Shown: positions 9,501-16,723 of the stretch, one piece after another
Numbering within the stretch: the first letter of the stretch is position 1
How the letters are laid out: each line of letters begins with the position of its first letter
Assembly: GCF_050563525.1 (NCBI RefSeq)
Contig: NZ_JBNXUN010000009.1
Span: forward strand, 62,001-126,000
DNA from: Falsiroseomonas sp050563525
GTDB taxonomy: Bacteria; Pseudomonadota; Alphaproteobacteria; Acetobacterales; Acetobacteraceae
Length of the DNA: 64,000 nucleotides
Direction: 5' to 3'
Made by a program: the position numbers and the translations under genes
Notes under the pieces: model-generated
Told to the model about the DNA's origin: nothing
The model's database searches: none
Seen by the model: the letters and a program-made list of their open reading frames with translations, nothing else

Positions 9501-9935
9501 ATCGCCGACACCGCGGAGGGCTACTACCTGCTCGACCACATCGAGAACCTGTTGCTGGTCGGCAGCACCTACCTCGGCGTCGGCAACGCGCAGGCCAACG
9601 CCATCTCGGGCCATGCCGGAAGCAACATGCTGGCCGGTGGCGACGGCGCCGATACGCTGGATGGCGGCGGCGGCCGGGACGAGCTGTACGGTGGTGCCGG
9701 CCACGACACATTCGTCATCGGCAGGGGGGCCGGCCTGTCCACCGTGATGGACTTCAACGTGGCGGAGGACATGCTGCTGCTGCACGGCACCGGCTTCACC
9801 TCCCTCGCCACGGCGCTGGATGAGATGGTGACGCATGGCGCGGATATCGCGCTCGACCTTGGCAACGGCGCCGTGCTGCATCTGCGCGGCGTGGACTGGG
9901 AGGATTTGAACGGCGGCAACGTCGCGCTGGGATGA
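6525..9935 (+). CDS. RTX-type calcium-binding repeat protein, likely type I secreted
   Basis: The 1136-residue protein is made almost wholly of glycine- and aspartate-rich nonapeptides (GGxGxDxLx), which fold as parallel beta-rolls binding calcium outside the cell. Repeats begin within the first 50 residues. Two linker modules are seen: VDLGGG...GIEDVTGSSYADSITGS (about residues 385-425) and a similar one near 530-565. Regions around 765-830 and 985-1025 have the YFIEDLADTLVEEA and LFDNLEILML pattern of haemolysin-type proteins. The last 60 residues (VMDFNVAEDMLLLHG ... LHLRGVDWEDL) resemble the C-terminal end of type I secretion substrates. AGGA lies 7 bases before the start. No enzymatic domain was found, and no HlyB, HlyD or TolC gene is near. 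It may be an adhesin or surface-layer-like protein. Confidence 0.9.
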   Translation: MANIVGTGNDDVITPGFTSAGLPSPTSDADVIQGLAGSDVLDASAGDDLVLGEEGADLLVGGEGADTLDGGTDADTLFGGAGADLLVGGDGSDQAFGGDGADILLGGADQDLLSGDEGDDLIDGGTGADTLRGGGGRDTLLGGDQGDLIEADSGNDQANGGEGSDLIFGGEGNDTLEGGTDADTLHGDAGDDLLVGGAGVDWLIGGAGRDTLEGGDDADSLAGGDDDDLILGGQGQDSIAGEAGADTLLGGLDGDNLDGGADDDLLLGEESADFLRGGDGRDTLLGGDDVDTLEGGDGDDWLDGGASADILGGGAGNDVLIGGPDADTLLGQDGADTLLGGSGYEVLDGGDGDDLIRNGDGEDVITGGTGRDRVEFAEVAGAAPGSIFFVDLGGGVFGTTSFPTGTLAGIEDVTGSSYADSITGSADDNRIDGGSGFDSIAGLGGADSLFAGADGASLSGGEGDDLLDGGSGDSTLLGGAGDDVLRGGTGHDLLEGGEGNDLLGGGAGNDTMDGGAGADTISYADASAGVSVDLANSSASGPGGADSLAGFEAAIGSAFADRLAGSAGDDTLDGGDGADTLLGGAGDDLLTASADGWLAGGDGADTLRGGPGATLSGGDGNDLLAGAAGSISEGGGGADTLQGGATLLGGEGGDVLLGLAGSLLDGGEGEDTLQGGATLLGGLGDDLLVADTGTRLLDGGDGDDIIEGAFGQVLGGAGADLLVGGAGQQTLHGGAGADTLLGLDSDDVLIGDDGADVLVGGAGNDVYFIEDLADTLVEEAGGGDADIVVASTGYALFDNLEILMLKSTAQGGTAVHGFGNQDANRLFGNELGNLLAGFGGDDTIAGGAGAESVLGGEGRDVIFGQDGDDVIFGEGGADTIDAGAGADTVLGGDGDDLVLGGLDGSAELLSGGAGRDTIDGRGGRDTIFGNEGDDLLLGNSGGQLMAGGTGDDTIDGGGGSDTMLGNEGDDLFLVDHGSDVVFELANEGNDTVIADTAEGYYLLDHIENLLLVGSTYLGVGNAQANAISGHAGSNMLAGGDGADTLDGGGGRDELYGGAGHDTFVIGRGAGLSTVMDFNVAEDMLLLHGTGFTSLATALDEMVTHGADIALDLGNGAVLHLRGVDWEDLNGGNVALG
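8337..8735 (+). repeat. Four 32-34-residue tandem units inside the RTX gene
   Basis: Four in-frame units of 34, 32, 33 and 34 codons tile this stretch, each starting with Asp-(Thr or Ile)-(Leu or Ile) and ending in a GGxG turn. The second and third units share DTLQGGATLLGG at 96 bases spacing (8439 and 8535) with nearly identical DNA. The usual 9-residue rhythm is broken here by segments without calcium-binding Asp, such as the one containing GATLLGG. This suggests a locally duplicated, modified beta-roll. Confidence 0.75.
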
Positions 9936-9941
9936 ACCGCC

Positions 9942-10826
9942 TCAGCGCGGCGTGACGATCCGGCAGGCGCGCGCCGTCGCGCGTGCCAGCAGCAGCATCC
10001 GCCGCGCCGCCACAGCCCCGGTCGCGGCATCGCCAACCAGGGAGCCGACCACCGGGTTGGTGGTCACCGCCGTGACCGCCGCGTTGATCGCGACATCGGC
10101 CACCGCCACCGCCCCGGCCTCGAACAGGGTGCGCCGCAGCAGCTTCAGCGTGCCGACCAGGCCGGGCCGCAGCCCGTGGATCGCCGCAACCTCCCGCACC
10201 AGGCGCACGCCGCGCCAGGCGACAAAGATGCCGTCCAGCGCCGGGGACGGCACGATGGCGGTCGCCGCCAGGGATTGCAGCGCGGCCGCCCGACCGGCCG
10301 CCACCGCGGCACGGTCCAGTCGGGCGAGCGGCCCGGCCTCCAACAGCGCGAGCAGGGTCGGCAGGTCGTCGGCCTTGCGCAGCGCCGGCAGCATCGCCTG
10401 CGCCTCCGGCAGACGTGCCGCCCAGGCCAGGATCGCGGTGCGGGATTCGGCGAAGTCGCCGCGCGCCACCGCGGCGCGGCCGCGCTCGACCGTACCGAGC
10501 CCGGCGAGCCCGCGCAGTTCCCGCAGGATCGCCGCCGCGATCAGACCGTAGCCCGCGACGGCGACGCCAAGCGTCAGCCAGCCGAGCCAGCTTCCCCGCG
10601 TGAACTGATCCGCCACGAAGCCGGCGACGTCGATTGCCGACAGGCCCAGCAGCAGCACGCCGACACCGGTGGCCGCCAGGCTGATCGCCGACCAGCGCCG
10701 GCCGGCGGGCGGCGGCACGGCGATCGGTGCAACCGAAAGCTCCCAGCTGTGGTCGATCCGCGGCGCCGGTGGCTCGGTCGTGTCGGTCAGGATGCGGGGT
10801 CCGCGCGGGGCGGAAGGGTCGCTCAC
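9942..10826 (-). CDS. ycjF: YcjF family membrane protein (DUF697/TIGR01620)
   Basis: The 294-residue product has a Pro-rich cytoplasmic N-terminus, two transmembrane helices at about residues 45-70 and 80-105, and a C-terminal DUF697-like helical region rich in Ala, Gly and Val. The family is the membrane partner of the YcjX P-loop protein; its biochemical role is not established, and a stress role (phage-shock linked genes in enterobacteria) is suggested. Its GTG start overlaps the ycjX stop in GTGA at 10823-10826, which implies translational coupling. It ends 6 bases from the convergent RTX gene. Confidence 0.85.
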   Translation of the reverse strand: MSDPSAPRGPRILTDTTEPPAPRIDHSWELSVAPIAVPPPAGRRWSAISLAATGVGVLLLGLSAIDVAGFVADQFTRGSWLGWLTLGVAVAGYGLIAAAILRELRGLAGLGTVERGRAAVARGDFAESRTAILAWAARLPEAQAMLPALRKADDLPTLLALLEAGPLARLDRAAVAAGRAAALQSLAATAIVPSPALDGIFVAWRGVRLVREVAAIHGLRPGLVGTLKLLRRTLFEAGAVAVADVAINAAVTAVTTNPVVGSLVGDAATGAVAARRMLLLARATARACRIVTPR

Positions 10827-12220
10827 AGCAGGTCTCCGATCAGGGACGCCAGCAGCCGGTCCACCCCCAGATGGGGAACGCCGGCCATGCCGTCACCGGT
10901 CAGGCGGGGCGGGCGGAATACCGGCATCTCGAATTCCCCGGTTTCCCAGAACTGCGACTCCGGCCGCCGCAGCGGCACCTCGCCCGGATAGATCCGCGCA
11001 CTGCGGCCACCCTGCATCAGCACGCCGCGCACCGCCTGCACCTGGCGCCCATCCACCACGGCCACGTCGTCCTGGGTGCAGCGCAGGCTGGCGATGGCAT
11101 GGACGGACGTGCTGGCGCCGCCGATCGCGGTCGATTCCCGCCCCACCAGATCCCCCAGCAGCCGGACCAGCGCATCGCGAGACGCGGCCGGGACATGATC
11201 CGCCTTGGTCGCGGCGAAGCCCACATGCTGAACGCCCTGCCCGGTCAGCAGGTCCAGCCAGCCGCCGCCACGCCGCAGCGATCCGGCGATGGCGGACAGC
11301 GCCGCCGCGGTGTCGTCGAAGGCCTCCTCCCCGGCATGCAGCGCGCCGAGCGCATCGACGAGCACCGCCTGGCGGCGGAAGCGGCGGAAGAACGGCTCGA
11401 AGAACGCGGATTTCTGATCCGCCAGATAGGCCGCATGGCGCCGAGCCAGCAGTCGGCCGAGGTCGCCGCCCCGCCCGCCCGGCAGGGGAAAGAACCACAG
11501 CAGCGGCGCCTCCCCGCGCGGCCCCGGGTTCAGCGCGCGGCCTGGTTGCAGGAAGCGGAAGCCGAGGTCGTCCCGGCAGCGCAGCAGCGCCGCCTGATAC
11601 AGGCGGAAGCCCTGCCGGGCCAGCGCCTCGTCATCCCGGGCATCGGCCGGCAGCGCATCGACGAATTGAAGGAAATCCCCCGCGGCCGCCGCACGACGCC
11701 CGATCCGCAGACGGGCCAGCGTCTCCCGCGACCAATCCTCGTAGGACTGGTCCAGCATCGGCAGGTCGAGCAGCCATTCGCCAGGATAATCCAGCAGTTC
11801 CAGAGTCACCTGCCGGCGGCCCATGACCATGCCGCGCGCCTGGCCGAGCCAGGAGGCGGGCTCGAGTTCCAGCGCGATTTCCAGCGTGGACAGGTCCTCG
11901 GTCCGCTCCGGCCAGCGCGGCGGATCGGCCGCCAGCGCGTCCAGATGCGCCCGGGCGTCGAAGCGTGGCGTCGCCTCGATGCCTGGGGGCACCAGCCGCG
12001 CGCCGCGCAGCCGGTTGCCGGAGGCGGCTGCCAGCGCCGGCAGCGTGTTCACCCCCTGCCCGGCCGCGATCAGGTTCGCCACCAGCGACGTGAGGAACAC
12101 GGTCTTCCCGGCGCGCGACAGGCCGGTGACCGCCAGCCGCACCCTCTCCCGCCCCGCCAGCGCCCGCGCCGCATCCGTCATGCCCGCGAGGGCATCCTCC
12201 AGCGGCGTCAGGATTGCCAT
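10823..12220 (-). CDS. ycjX: YcjX-like P-loop NTPase (DUF463)
   Basis: The 465-residue protein has a Walker A motif GLSRAGKT at about residues 33-40 and a switch-like DYPGEWLLDLP near residue 143. Conserved family segments follow, such as RFLQPGRALNPGP-type and FFPLP stretches in the middle. DUF463 proteins are dynamin- or Ras-like GTPases of unclear function that pair with YcjF, which is encoded immediately downstream with a 4-base overlap. The upstream neighbour gloA is on the same strand, with 10 bases between its stop and this ATG, so it may belong to the same transcript. Confidence 0.88.
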   Translation of the reverse strand: MAILTPLEDALAGMTDAARALAGRERVRLAVTGLSRAGKTVFLTSLVANLIAAGQGVNTLPALAAASGNRLRGARLVPPGIEATPRFDARAHLDALAADPPRWPERTEDLSTLEIALELEPASWLGQARGMVMGRRQVTLELLDYPGEWLLDLPMLDQSYEDWSRETLARLRIGRRAAAAGDFLQFVDALPADARDDEALARQGFRLYQAALLRCRDDLGFRFLQPGRALNPGPRGEAPLLWFFPLPGGRGGDLGRLLARRHAAYLADQKSAFFEPFFRRFRRQAVLVDALGALHAGEEAFDDTAAALSAIAGSLRRGGGWLDLLTGQGVQHVGFAATKADHVPAASRDALVRLLGDLVGRESTAIGGASTSVHAIASLRCTQDDVAVVDGRQVQAVRGVLMQGGRSARIYPGEVPLRRPESQFWETGEFEMPVFRPPRLTGDGMAGVPHLGVDRLLASLIGDLL

Positions 12221-12230
12221 GCGAGGTGGC

Positions 12231-12638
12231 TTACTTCCGCTCGATCAGCTCGATCTTGTAGCCATCCGGGTCCTCGACGAAGGCGATGACCGTGGTGCCG
12301 AATTTCACCGGCCCCGGCTCCCGCGTGATCTTTGCCCCGCCGGCGCGCAGCTTGTCGCAGGTTGCGTAGATGTCCGGCACGCCGACGGCGAGGTGACCGA
12401 AGGCGTTGCCCTGCTCGTAGCTTTCCGTGCCGTAGTTGTAGGTCAACTCGACGGCGGCGGCGCCGGTCGATTCCTCGGCGTAGCCAACGAAGACCAGCGT
12501 GTACTTGCCCTCCGGCACGTCACGCCGGCGGAGTTCCTTCATGCCGAGCAGATTGGTGTAGAAATTCACGCTACGGTCAAGGTTGCCGACGCGGATCATG
12601 GTGTGCAGCAGCGAGCCGCTGGTGGTTGCTGAGCTCAT
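12231..12638 (-). CDS. gloA: Lactoylglutathione lyase (glyoxalase I)
   Basis: Glyoxalase I isomerises the hemithioacetal of methylglyoxal and glutathione to S-lactoylglutathione, a cytoplasmic detoxification step. The 135-residue protein shows the full family pattern: HTMIRVGNLDRSVNFYTN, VELTYNYG, FGHLAVGV and DPDGYKIELIER. These give the metal ligands His (residue 13), Glu in VELTYN, His in FGHLAV and Glu in KIEL. The length matches the Ni-type bacterial enzyme. Its ATG overlaps the lpxI stop (ATGA at 12635-12638), which places it at the end of the lipid A gene run although it has no role in that pathway. Confidence 0.96.
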   Translation of the reverse strand: MSSATTSGSLLHTMIRVGNLDRSVNFYTNLLGMKELRRRDVPEGKYTLVFVGYAEESTGAAAVELTYNYGTESYEQGNAFGHLAVGVPDIYATCDKLRAGGAKITREPGPVKFGTTVIAFVEDPDGYKIELIERK

Positions 12639-13513
12639 GGTTCTGGGTCCTCGGTTTTCAGGAATGCGTCGACATCCAGCGCCAGCAGGAACAGCCCCGC
12701 GGCGTCGGCTTCCGATATGGTGGCCGCGCGGTCCAGGACGATGGTACCGACGTGGACGTTATATCGCGCCTCCACCGCCACGCCGCGCAGCCCAGCGGCG
12801 GCGGCGGCCCGGATTGTGTCCGGCCCGATCACCGGCAGATCGATCAGCCGGCTTTGCGTCGGCTTCACAAGCTTCACCAGCACGCCGCCCGGACCTTCCC
12901 GCCGCAATGCCGTGCAACGCGCCAGCATGGCATCGGTGCCCTCGATCGCTTCCACTGCCAGCACGAGGCCCTGTTGCACGACGCAGCCCTGCCCGGTGTC
13001 GGCCATTCCGAGCTGCCGCGCCACGCCGATGCCGCGCCTGATGTCGGCCAGCGCCTGCGCATCCGGCTGCGCGCGGGTCGGGCAGCCCGCCTCCATCAGC
13101 AGATCGGCAAACACCTGCTGCGCGCCGATCGGCTCGAAGCCTTCCTCGCGCAGCACGGCGAGCACGGCGCTCAGCAGCGCGTCGTCGCCGCCGAACAGGG
13201 CCCTGCGACCGACCTTCGCCGCCAACCGCACACCTTCGCCATCGAGGCGCAGCGACAGGATGGAGGGCCGCTTGATGCGCCCGGCCAGCACCAGTTGCCG
13301 CGCCCGAGCCTGACGCATCAGCCCGAGCATGCGGCCGACGGCACCCAGCCGCACCACCTCATGCGGTACCGCGCGCCATTCGCGCGGATCGGCGAACCCA
13401 TCGACAAGGACCGCGAAGACAGGGCGCCCTGCGCGCGCGGCAGCGTCGGCCACGCGCAGCGGCATCACGCCGCCGCCGGCCAGGATGCCAAGGGGGGGCG
13501 GTGGCGCAGTCAC
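12635..13513 (-). CDS. lpxI: UDP-2,3-diacylglucosamine pyrophosphatase LpxI
   Basis: LpxI hydrolyses UDP-2,3-diacylglucosamine to lipid X in Kdo-lipid A synthesis, replacing LpxH in most alphaproteobacteria. The 292-residue product has the N-terminal LGILAGGGVMPL, the central AGRIKRPS and GGDDALLSAV segments, and the C-terminal catalytic region with KPTQSRLIDLPVIGPDT and VEARYNVHVG. The GTG start overlaps the lpxA stop (GTGA at 13510-13513). Presence of LpxI next to lpxA, fabZ and lpxD is the normal alphaproteobacterial arrangement. Confidence 0.95.
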   Translation of the reverse strand: MTAPPPPLGILAGGGVMPLRVADAAARAGRPVFAVLVDGFADPREWRAVPHEVVRLGAVGRMLGLMRQARARQLVLAGRIKRPSILSLRLDGEGVRLAAKVGRRALFGGDDALLSAVLAVLREEGFEPIGAQQVFADLLMEAGCPTRAQPDAQALADIRRGIGVARQLGMADTGQGCVVQQGLVLAVEAIEGTDAMLARCTALRREGPGGVLVKLVKPTQSRLIDLPVIGPDTIRAAAAAGLRGVAVEARYNVHVGTIVLDRAATISEADAAGLFLLALDVDAFLKTEDPEP

Positions 13514-14367
13514 GCGGCCTCCCCGCCTTCCTCCTCCTCCCCGGCCCGGCCGAAGGGCACAAGGCCGTGTCGGCCGCGGTTGCGCGCGAAGGCGAGGATC
13601 TCGGCAACGATGGGGTTGTCCGGGTAGCTGGCGGCAAGGGTCCCGGCCACTTCGTCCGGCCGTCCGCCGCGATACAGGTCGTGCACCGCATGGGCGACGG
13701 TCACCACCTGGTCCTTGCTGAGGCCCAGGCGGCGGCGCATGGCAATCGTGTTCAGGCCGGCATGCTTCGCGCGAAAACCCTTCACGCGGCCATAGGGCAG
13801 CACGTTGCGCTCCACGCCGGACATGCCGGCGATCATCGCCATGCGGCCGATGCGCACGAATTGCTGGATTGCGGCGCCGCCCTGCACCACGGCGAAGTCG
13901 CCGATGGTGACATGGCCGGCCAGCATCACGTTGTTCACCAGGATGACGCCATCGCCGATCTGGCAGTCATGGCCGACATGGGCGACGCACATCACCAGGC
14001 CATCGGCGCCGATCCGGGTCATGCCATCGCCGCCGGTGCTGCCGCGATGAATGGTGGCGTGTTCGCGCACCTGGGTCCGCGCGCCGATGGAAACGCCGGT
14101 AGGTTCGCCCTTGTACTTCAGGTCCTGCGGCGCGAGGCCGATGGTGGCGAAGGGGAAGATCTTCGCCCCCGCGCCCAGGCGGACCCGCCCATCGAGCACG
14201 ACATGTGCCATCAGTTCGACGCCCGGCTCCAGCACCGCCTCCGCGCTGACGACGCAGCCCGGGCCAATGCGGCAGCCGGCACCGATCTCTGCCCCTGCCG
14301 CGACATGCGCAGATGGGTGGATGAAGGCTGGCATCGTTTGCGTGTCCAAGCCCGCGGTTGCGCTCAC
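13510..14367 (-). CDS. lpxA: UDP-N-acetylglucosamine acyltransferase LpxA
   Basis: LpxA transfers a 3-hydroxyacyl chain from ACP to UDP-GlcNAc, the first step of lipid A synthesis. The protein shows left-handed beta-helix hexapeptide repeats from MPAFIHPSAHVAAGAEIGAG onward, GLAPQDLKYKGE, the catalytic-His region VAHVGHDCQIGDG, and a helical C-terminus. The GTG at 14365-14367 overlaps the fabZ stop and gives 285 residues. An internal ATG at 14334 would give the more usual MPAFIHP start with 274 residues and is an equal candidate. Confidence 0.96.
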   Translation of the reverse strand: MSATAGLDTQTMPAFIHPSAHVAAGAEIGAGCRIGPGCVVSAEAVLEPGVELMAHVVLDGRVRLGAGAKIFPFATIGLAPQDLKYKGEPTGVSIGARTQVREHATIHRGSTGGDGMTRIGADGLVMCVAHVGHDCQIGDGVILVNNVMLAGHVTIGDFAVVQGGAAIQQFVRIGRMAMIAGMSGVERNVLPYGRVKGFRAKHAGLNTIAMRRRLGLSKDQVVTVAHAVHDLYRGGRPDEVAGTLAASYPDNPIVAEILAFARNRGRHGLVPFGRAGEEEEGGEAA

Positions 14368-14840
14368 TTGTCGAGGATCATGGCAGCGTAGCCGGCCTCG
14401 GCCACCACCTTGCCATCCACCTTGGCCTCGGCGGTGAACTTCCAGATGTTGCCGCGCTGCTTTTCCTTGCGGACATGCACGCGCATCTGGTCGCCGGGCA
14501 CCACGGGCTTGCGGAACTTGGCGCTGTCCACGGTCATGAAATACACCAGCTTGCCCTGCGCCGAGGGTCCCAGCGTCTCCACCACCAGTACGGCCGCGGT
14601 CTGCGCCATGCTTTCGATGATCAGCACGCCCGGGAAGACCGGGTGCTGCGGGAAATGGCCCTGGAAGAAGTTCTCGTTGATCGAGACGTTCTTGATGCCG
14701 ACGGCGGATACGTCGGGCACGATCTCCACCACCCGATCGACCAGCAGGAACGGGAAACGGTGCGGGATCGCCTGCATGATCCGCGCGATGTCGTAGGTGT
14801 TCGCGGTGCCGGATGGCGTCGTGTCGTCGCTGTCAACCAT
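14364..14840 (-). CDS. fabZ: (3R)-hydroxyacyl-ACP dehydratase FabZ
   Basis: FabZ dehydrates 3-hydroxyacyl-ACP in fatty acid elongation and competes with LpxA for substrate. The 158-residue protein has the hot-dog fold signature HRFPFLLVDRV, catalytic His62 in GHFPQHPVFPG and Glu76 in LIIESMAQ, spaced 14 apart as in the E. coli enzyme. The frame is open upstream into lpxD, but only the ATG at 14838-14840 gives a family-like N-terminus. It sits between lpxD (34 bases upstream) and lpxA (4-base overlap). Confidence 0.96.
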   Translation of the reverse strand: MVDSDDTTPSGTANTYDIARIMQAIPHRFPFLLVDRVVEIVPDVSAVGIKNVSINENFFQGHFPQHPVFPGVLIIESMAQTAAVLVVETLGPSAQGKLVYFMTVDSAKFRKPVVPGDQMRVHVRKEKQRGNIWKFTAEAKVDGKVVAEAGYAAMILDK

Positions 14841-14874
14841 GTCTCGTTCTTTCGCCCGCCCTGAACCCTGAACG

Positions 14875-15906
14875 TCAGCCCGGCTTTGCCGCTGGCTTTG
14901 CCAGCCGCCGCAACGCCGCGAAGGCGCGCAGGGTCTCGCGCATCGGCCAGGCCGGCGACCCGCCGACCACCTCGCCCGCCGCGACATCGGACAGGATGCC
15001 GGATTGCGCCGCGACCTGCACCCGGTCCCCGATCTCGACATGCCCTGCGACGCCCGACTGGCCGCCCATCTGCACGCCGTTGCCAAGGCGGGTCGACCCC
15101 GCGATGCCGACATGCGCCACCAGGACGCAGGCCTTGCCCGTCCTCACGTTGTGGCCGATCTGCACCAGATTGTCGAGGCGCGTACCCGCCCCGAGCACGG
15201 TGTCGGATTGGCTGCCGCGGTCGACGCAGGCATTCGCGCCGATCTCGACCGCATCCTCCAGCAGCACACGGCCGAGCTGTGGCATCGTCTCGAACCGGCC
15301 CTCCGGCGTCACCGCGAAGCCGAAGCCCTCCTGCCCCACGCGCGCGCCCGGGTGCAGCACCACGCCGCGCCCGGCGATGCAGTGGCTGATGCTGGCATGG
15401 GCGCCGATGCGGCAACCCTCCCCCAGCACCACGCCCGCGCCGATGACGGCATGCGGGCCGATGATGCAGCCAGCGCCGACCTCCGCCCCCGACTCGATCA
15501 CGGCGAAAGGCCCGACCTCCACGCCCGCGCCGAGGCTGGCGGCCGGATCGACATGGGCGGTCGCATGCACGCCCGGCCGCACAGGCGGCACGGGGTAAAG
15601 GGCGCGGGCGATCCGCCCGAAGCCGAGATACGCATCCTTCGTGACGATGGCGACGCGACCCTCGGGCAGCCGCGGGAGCAGTTCCGGCGGCAGGACCACC
15701 GCCGCCGCCCGCGTTTCCGCCAGCAGCGGCAGGGCCTTGCGATTGTGCAGGAAGCTGATGTCGGAGGGTCCAGCCTCGCCGAGCGGGCCGACCCCAGTGA
15801 TCCGAAGGGCGGCGTCGCCGCCCTGCAACGTGCCGCCCGCCAAGGCGGCGGCTTCACCCAATGTCAGCGGGACCCCCGCCGGAAAGAAGCGGGGATCGAC
15901 CGCCAT
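14875..15906 (-). CDS. lpxD: UDP-3-O-acylglucosamine N-acyltransferase LpxD
   Basis: LpxD adds the second hydroxyacyl chain to UDP-3-O-acyl-glucosamine in lipid A synthesis. The 343-residue product has the N-terminal uridine-binding domain (DISFLHNRKAL), a hexapeptide-repeat beta-helix from about residue 100, the catalytic His segment NLVQIGHNVRTG and a C-terminal helix. Length and layout are normal. It starts 5 bases after the skp stop on the same strand. Confidence 0.96.
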   Translation of the reverse strand: MAVDPRFFPAGVPLTLGEAAALAGGTLQGGDAALRITGVGPLGEAGPSDISFLHNRKALPLLAETRAAAVVLPPELLPRLPEGRVAIVTKDAYLGFGRIARALYPVPPVRPGVHATAHVDPAASLGAGVEVGPFAVIESGAEVGAGCIIGPHAVIGAGVVLGEGCRIGAHASISHCIAGRGVVLHPGARVGQEGFGFAVTPEGRFETMPQLGRVLLEDAVEIGANACVDRGSQSDTVLGAGTRLDNLVQIGHNVRTGKACVLVAHVGIAGSTRLGNGVQMGGQSGVAGHVEIGDRVQVAAQSGILSDVAAGEVVGGSPAWPMRETLRAFAALRRLAKPAAKPG

Positions 15907-15911
15907 CGGCT

Positions 15912-16700
15912 TCAGTTCCGTCGTGCGGGCGCGGCCGGGGCCGCCGGGGCGGGCGGCGGCGGCGGCGGCGGCGCGCCGTTGGCGGCAGGCGGCGCATCGA
16001 CCGGTGGGGCACCCTCCGGCGGAATGGTCACGCTGCGCAGCACGCGGTTCATCTGCGCGGAGATCTCGTCCGTCAGGTCGAAGCCGCTGTCATTAAAGAT
16101 CACCAACGGCCGCGGCAGCACGATGTTCACACCGCGGGAGGCCGCCACCTGGCGGATTACGGCGCCCAGCGCCTGCTCGATCTGGCCAAGGCCGGCCTGC
16201 GCCGCCTGGTCGATGGCGCGCGAACGGTCGCGGAAGATGCGCTGCGCGTCGGTGATGCGCTCCTGCAACTCACGCTCCCGCTGGCGAAGCTGTTCCGGCG
16301 GCAGGGTGGCGCGGGCGGCGGCCAGCGCCTGCTGTTCCTCGCGCCAGCGGCCCTGTTCGCGCTGCAGGTCGGTGTTCAGCGTCGCACGGCGCCGCTCGAT
16401 CTCCTCCCGCACCTGGTTGAAGGCGGCCGATAGGCGCTGCACTTCCGGAATGTCGACGATCGCGATCACCGGCGGCGGGGTGCGCTGGCCGGCGGCCGGG
16501 GCCTGGGCCGGGCGCTGCTGCTGCGCCGGCGGCCGTTGCTGCTGTGCGGGTGGGCGCTGCTGCTGGGCTGGCTGCTGCGCCCCCTGGCCGGGCGGCACGA
16601 ACCATTGCTGGCCGGGCTGTTGCTGGCCAAGGGCCGACTGGCCGGTCAGCAGCGACGGCCCAATCAGCAGGGAAGCCGCGAGGAGGTGGCGCAGACGCAT
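15912..16700 (-). CDS. skp: OmpH/Skp family periplasmic chaperone with low-complexity extensions
   Basis: Skp carries unfolded outer-membrane proteins across the periplasm to BamA. The 262-residue precursor has a signal peptide (MRLRHLLAASLLIGPSLLTG, cleavage about residue 25). A Gln/Pro-rich segment with three QQQRPPA-like repeats follows (about residues 26-75). The OmpH core comes next, with IAIVDIPEVQRLSAAF, a long coiled coil (about residues 95-180) and the terminal strand region. A Pro/Ala tail of about 35 residues closes the protein. The core is normal; the two low-complexity extensions are not part of the usual 160-180-residue family. It lies 23 bases downstream of bamA, as in most proteobacteria. 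Confidence 0.9.
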   Translation of the reverse strand: MRLRHLLAASLLIGPSLLTGQSALGQQQPGQQWFVPPGQGAQQPAQQQRPPAQQQRPPAQQQRPAQAPAAGQRTPPPVIAIVDIPEVQRLSAAFNQVREEIERRRATLNTDLQREQGRWREEQQALAAARATLPPEQLRQRERELQERITDAQRIFRDRSRAIDQAAQAGLGQIEQALGAVIRQVAASRGVNIVLPRPLVIFNDSGFDLTDEISAQMNRVLRSVTIPPEGAPPVDAPPAANGAPPPPPPPAPAAPAAPARRN

Positions 16701-16723
16701 GAAAGGGTAATCCCGGATGGTGC

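Noticed and set aside
7266..9881. Val/Ala-rich and Ser/Pro-rich frames opposite the RTX gene
   Set aside because: Their periodicity is the mirror image of the nonapeptide repeats on the plus strand.
6525..9935. Treating the RTX DNA repeats as a CRISPR or satellite array
   Set aside because: The repeats are in frame, vary mostly at third codon positions and encode GGxGxDxLx peptides; there are no constant spacers.
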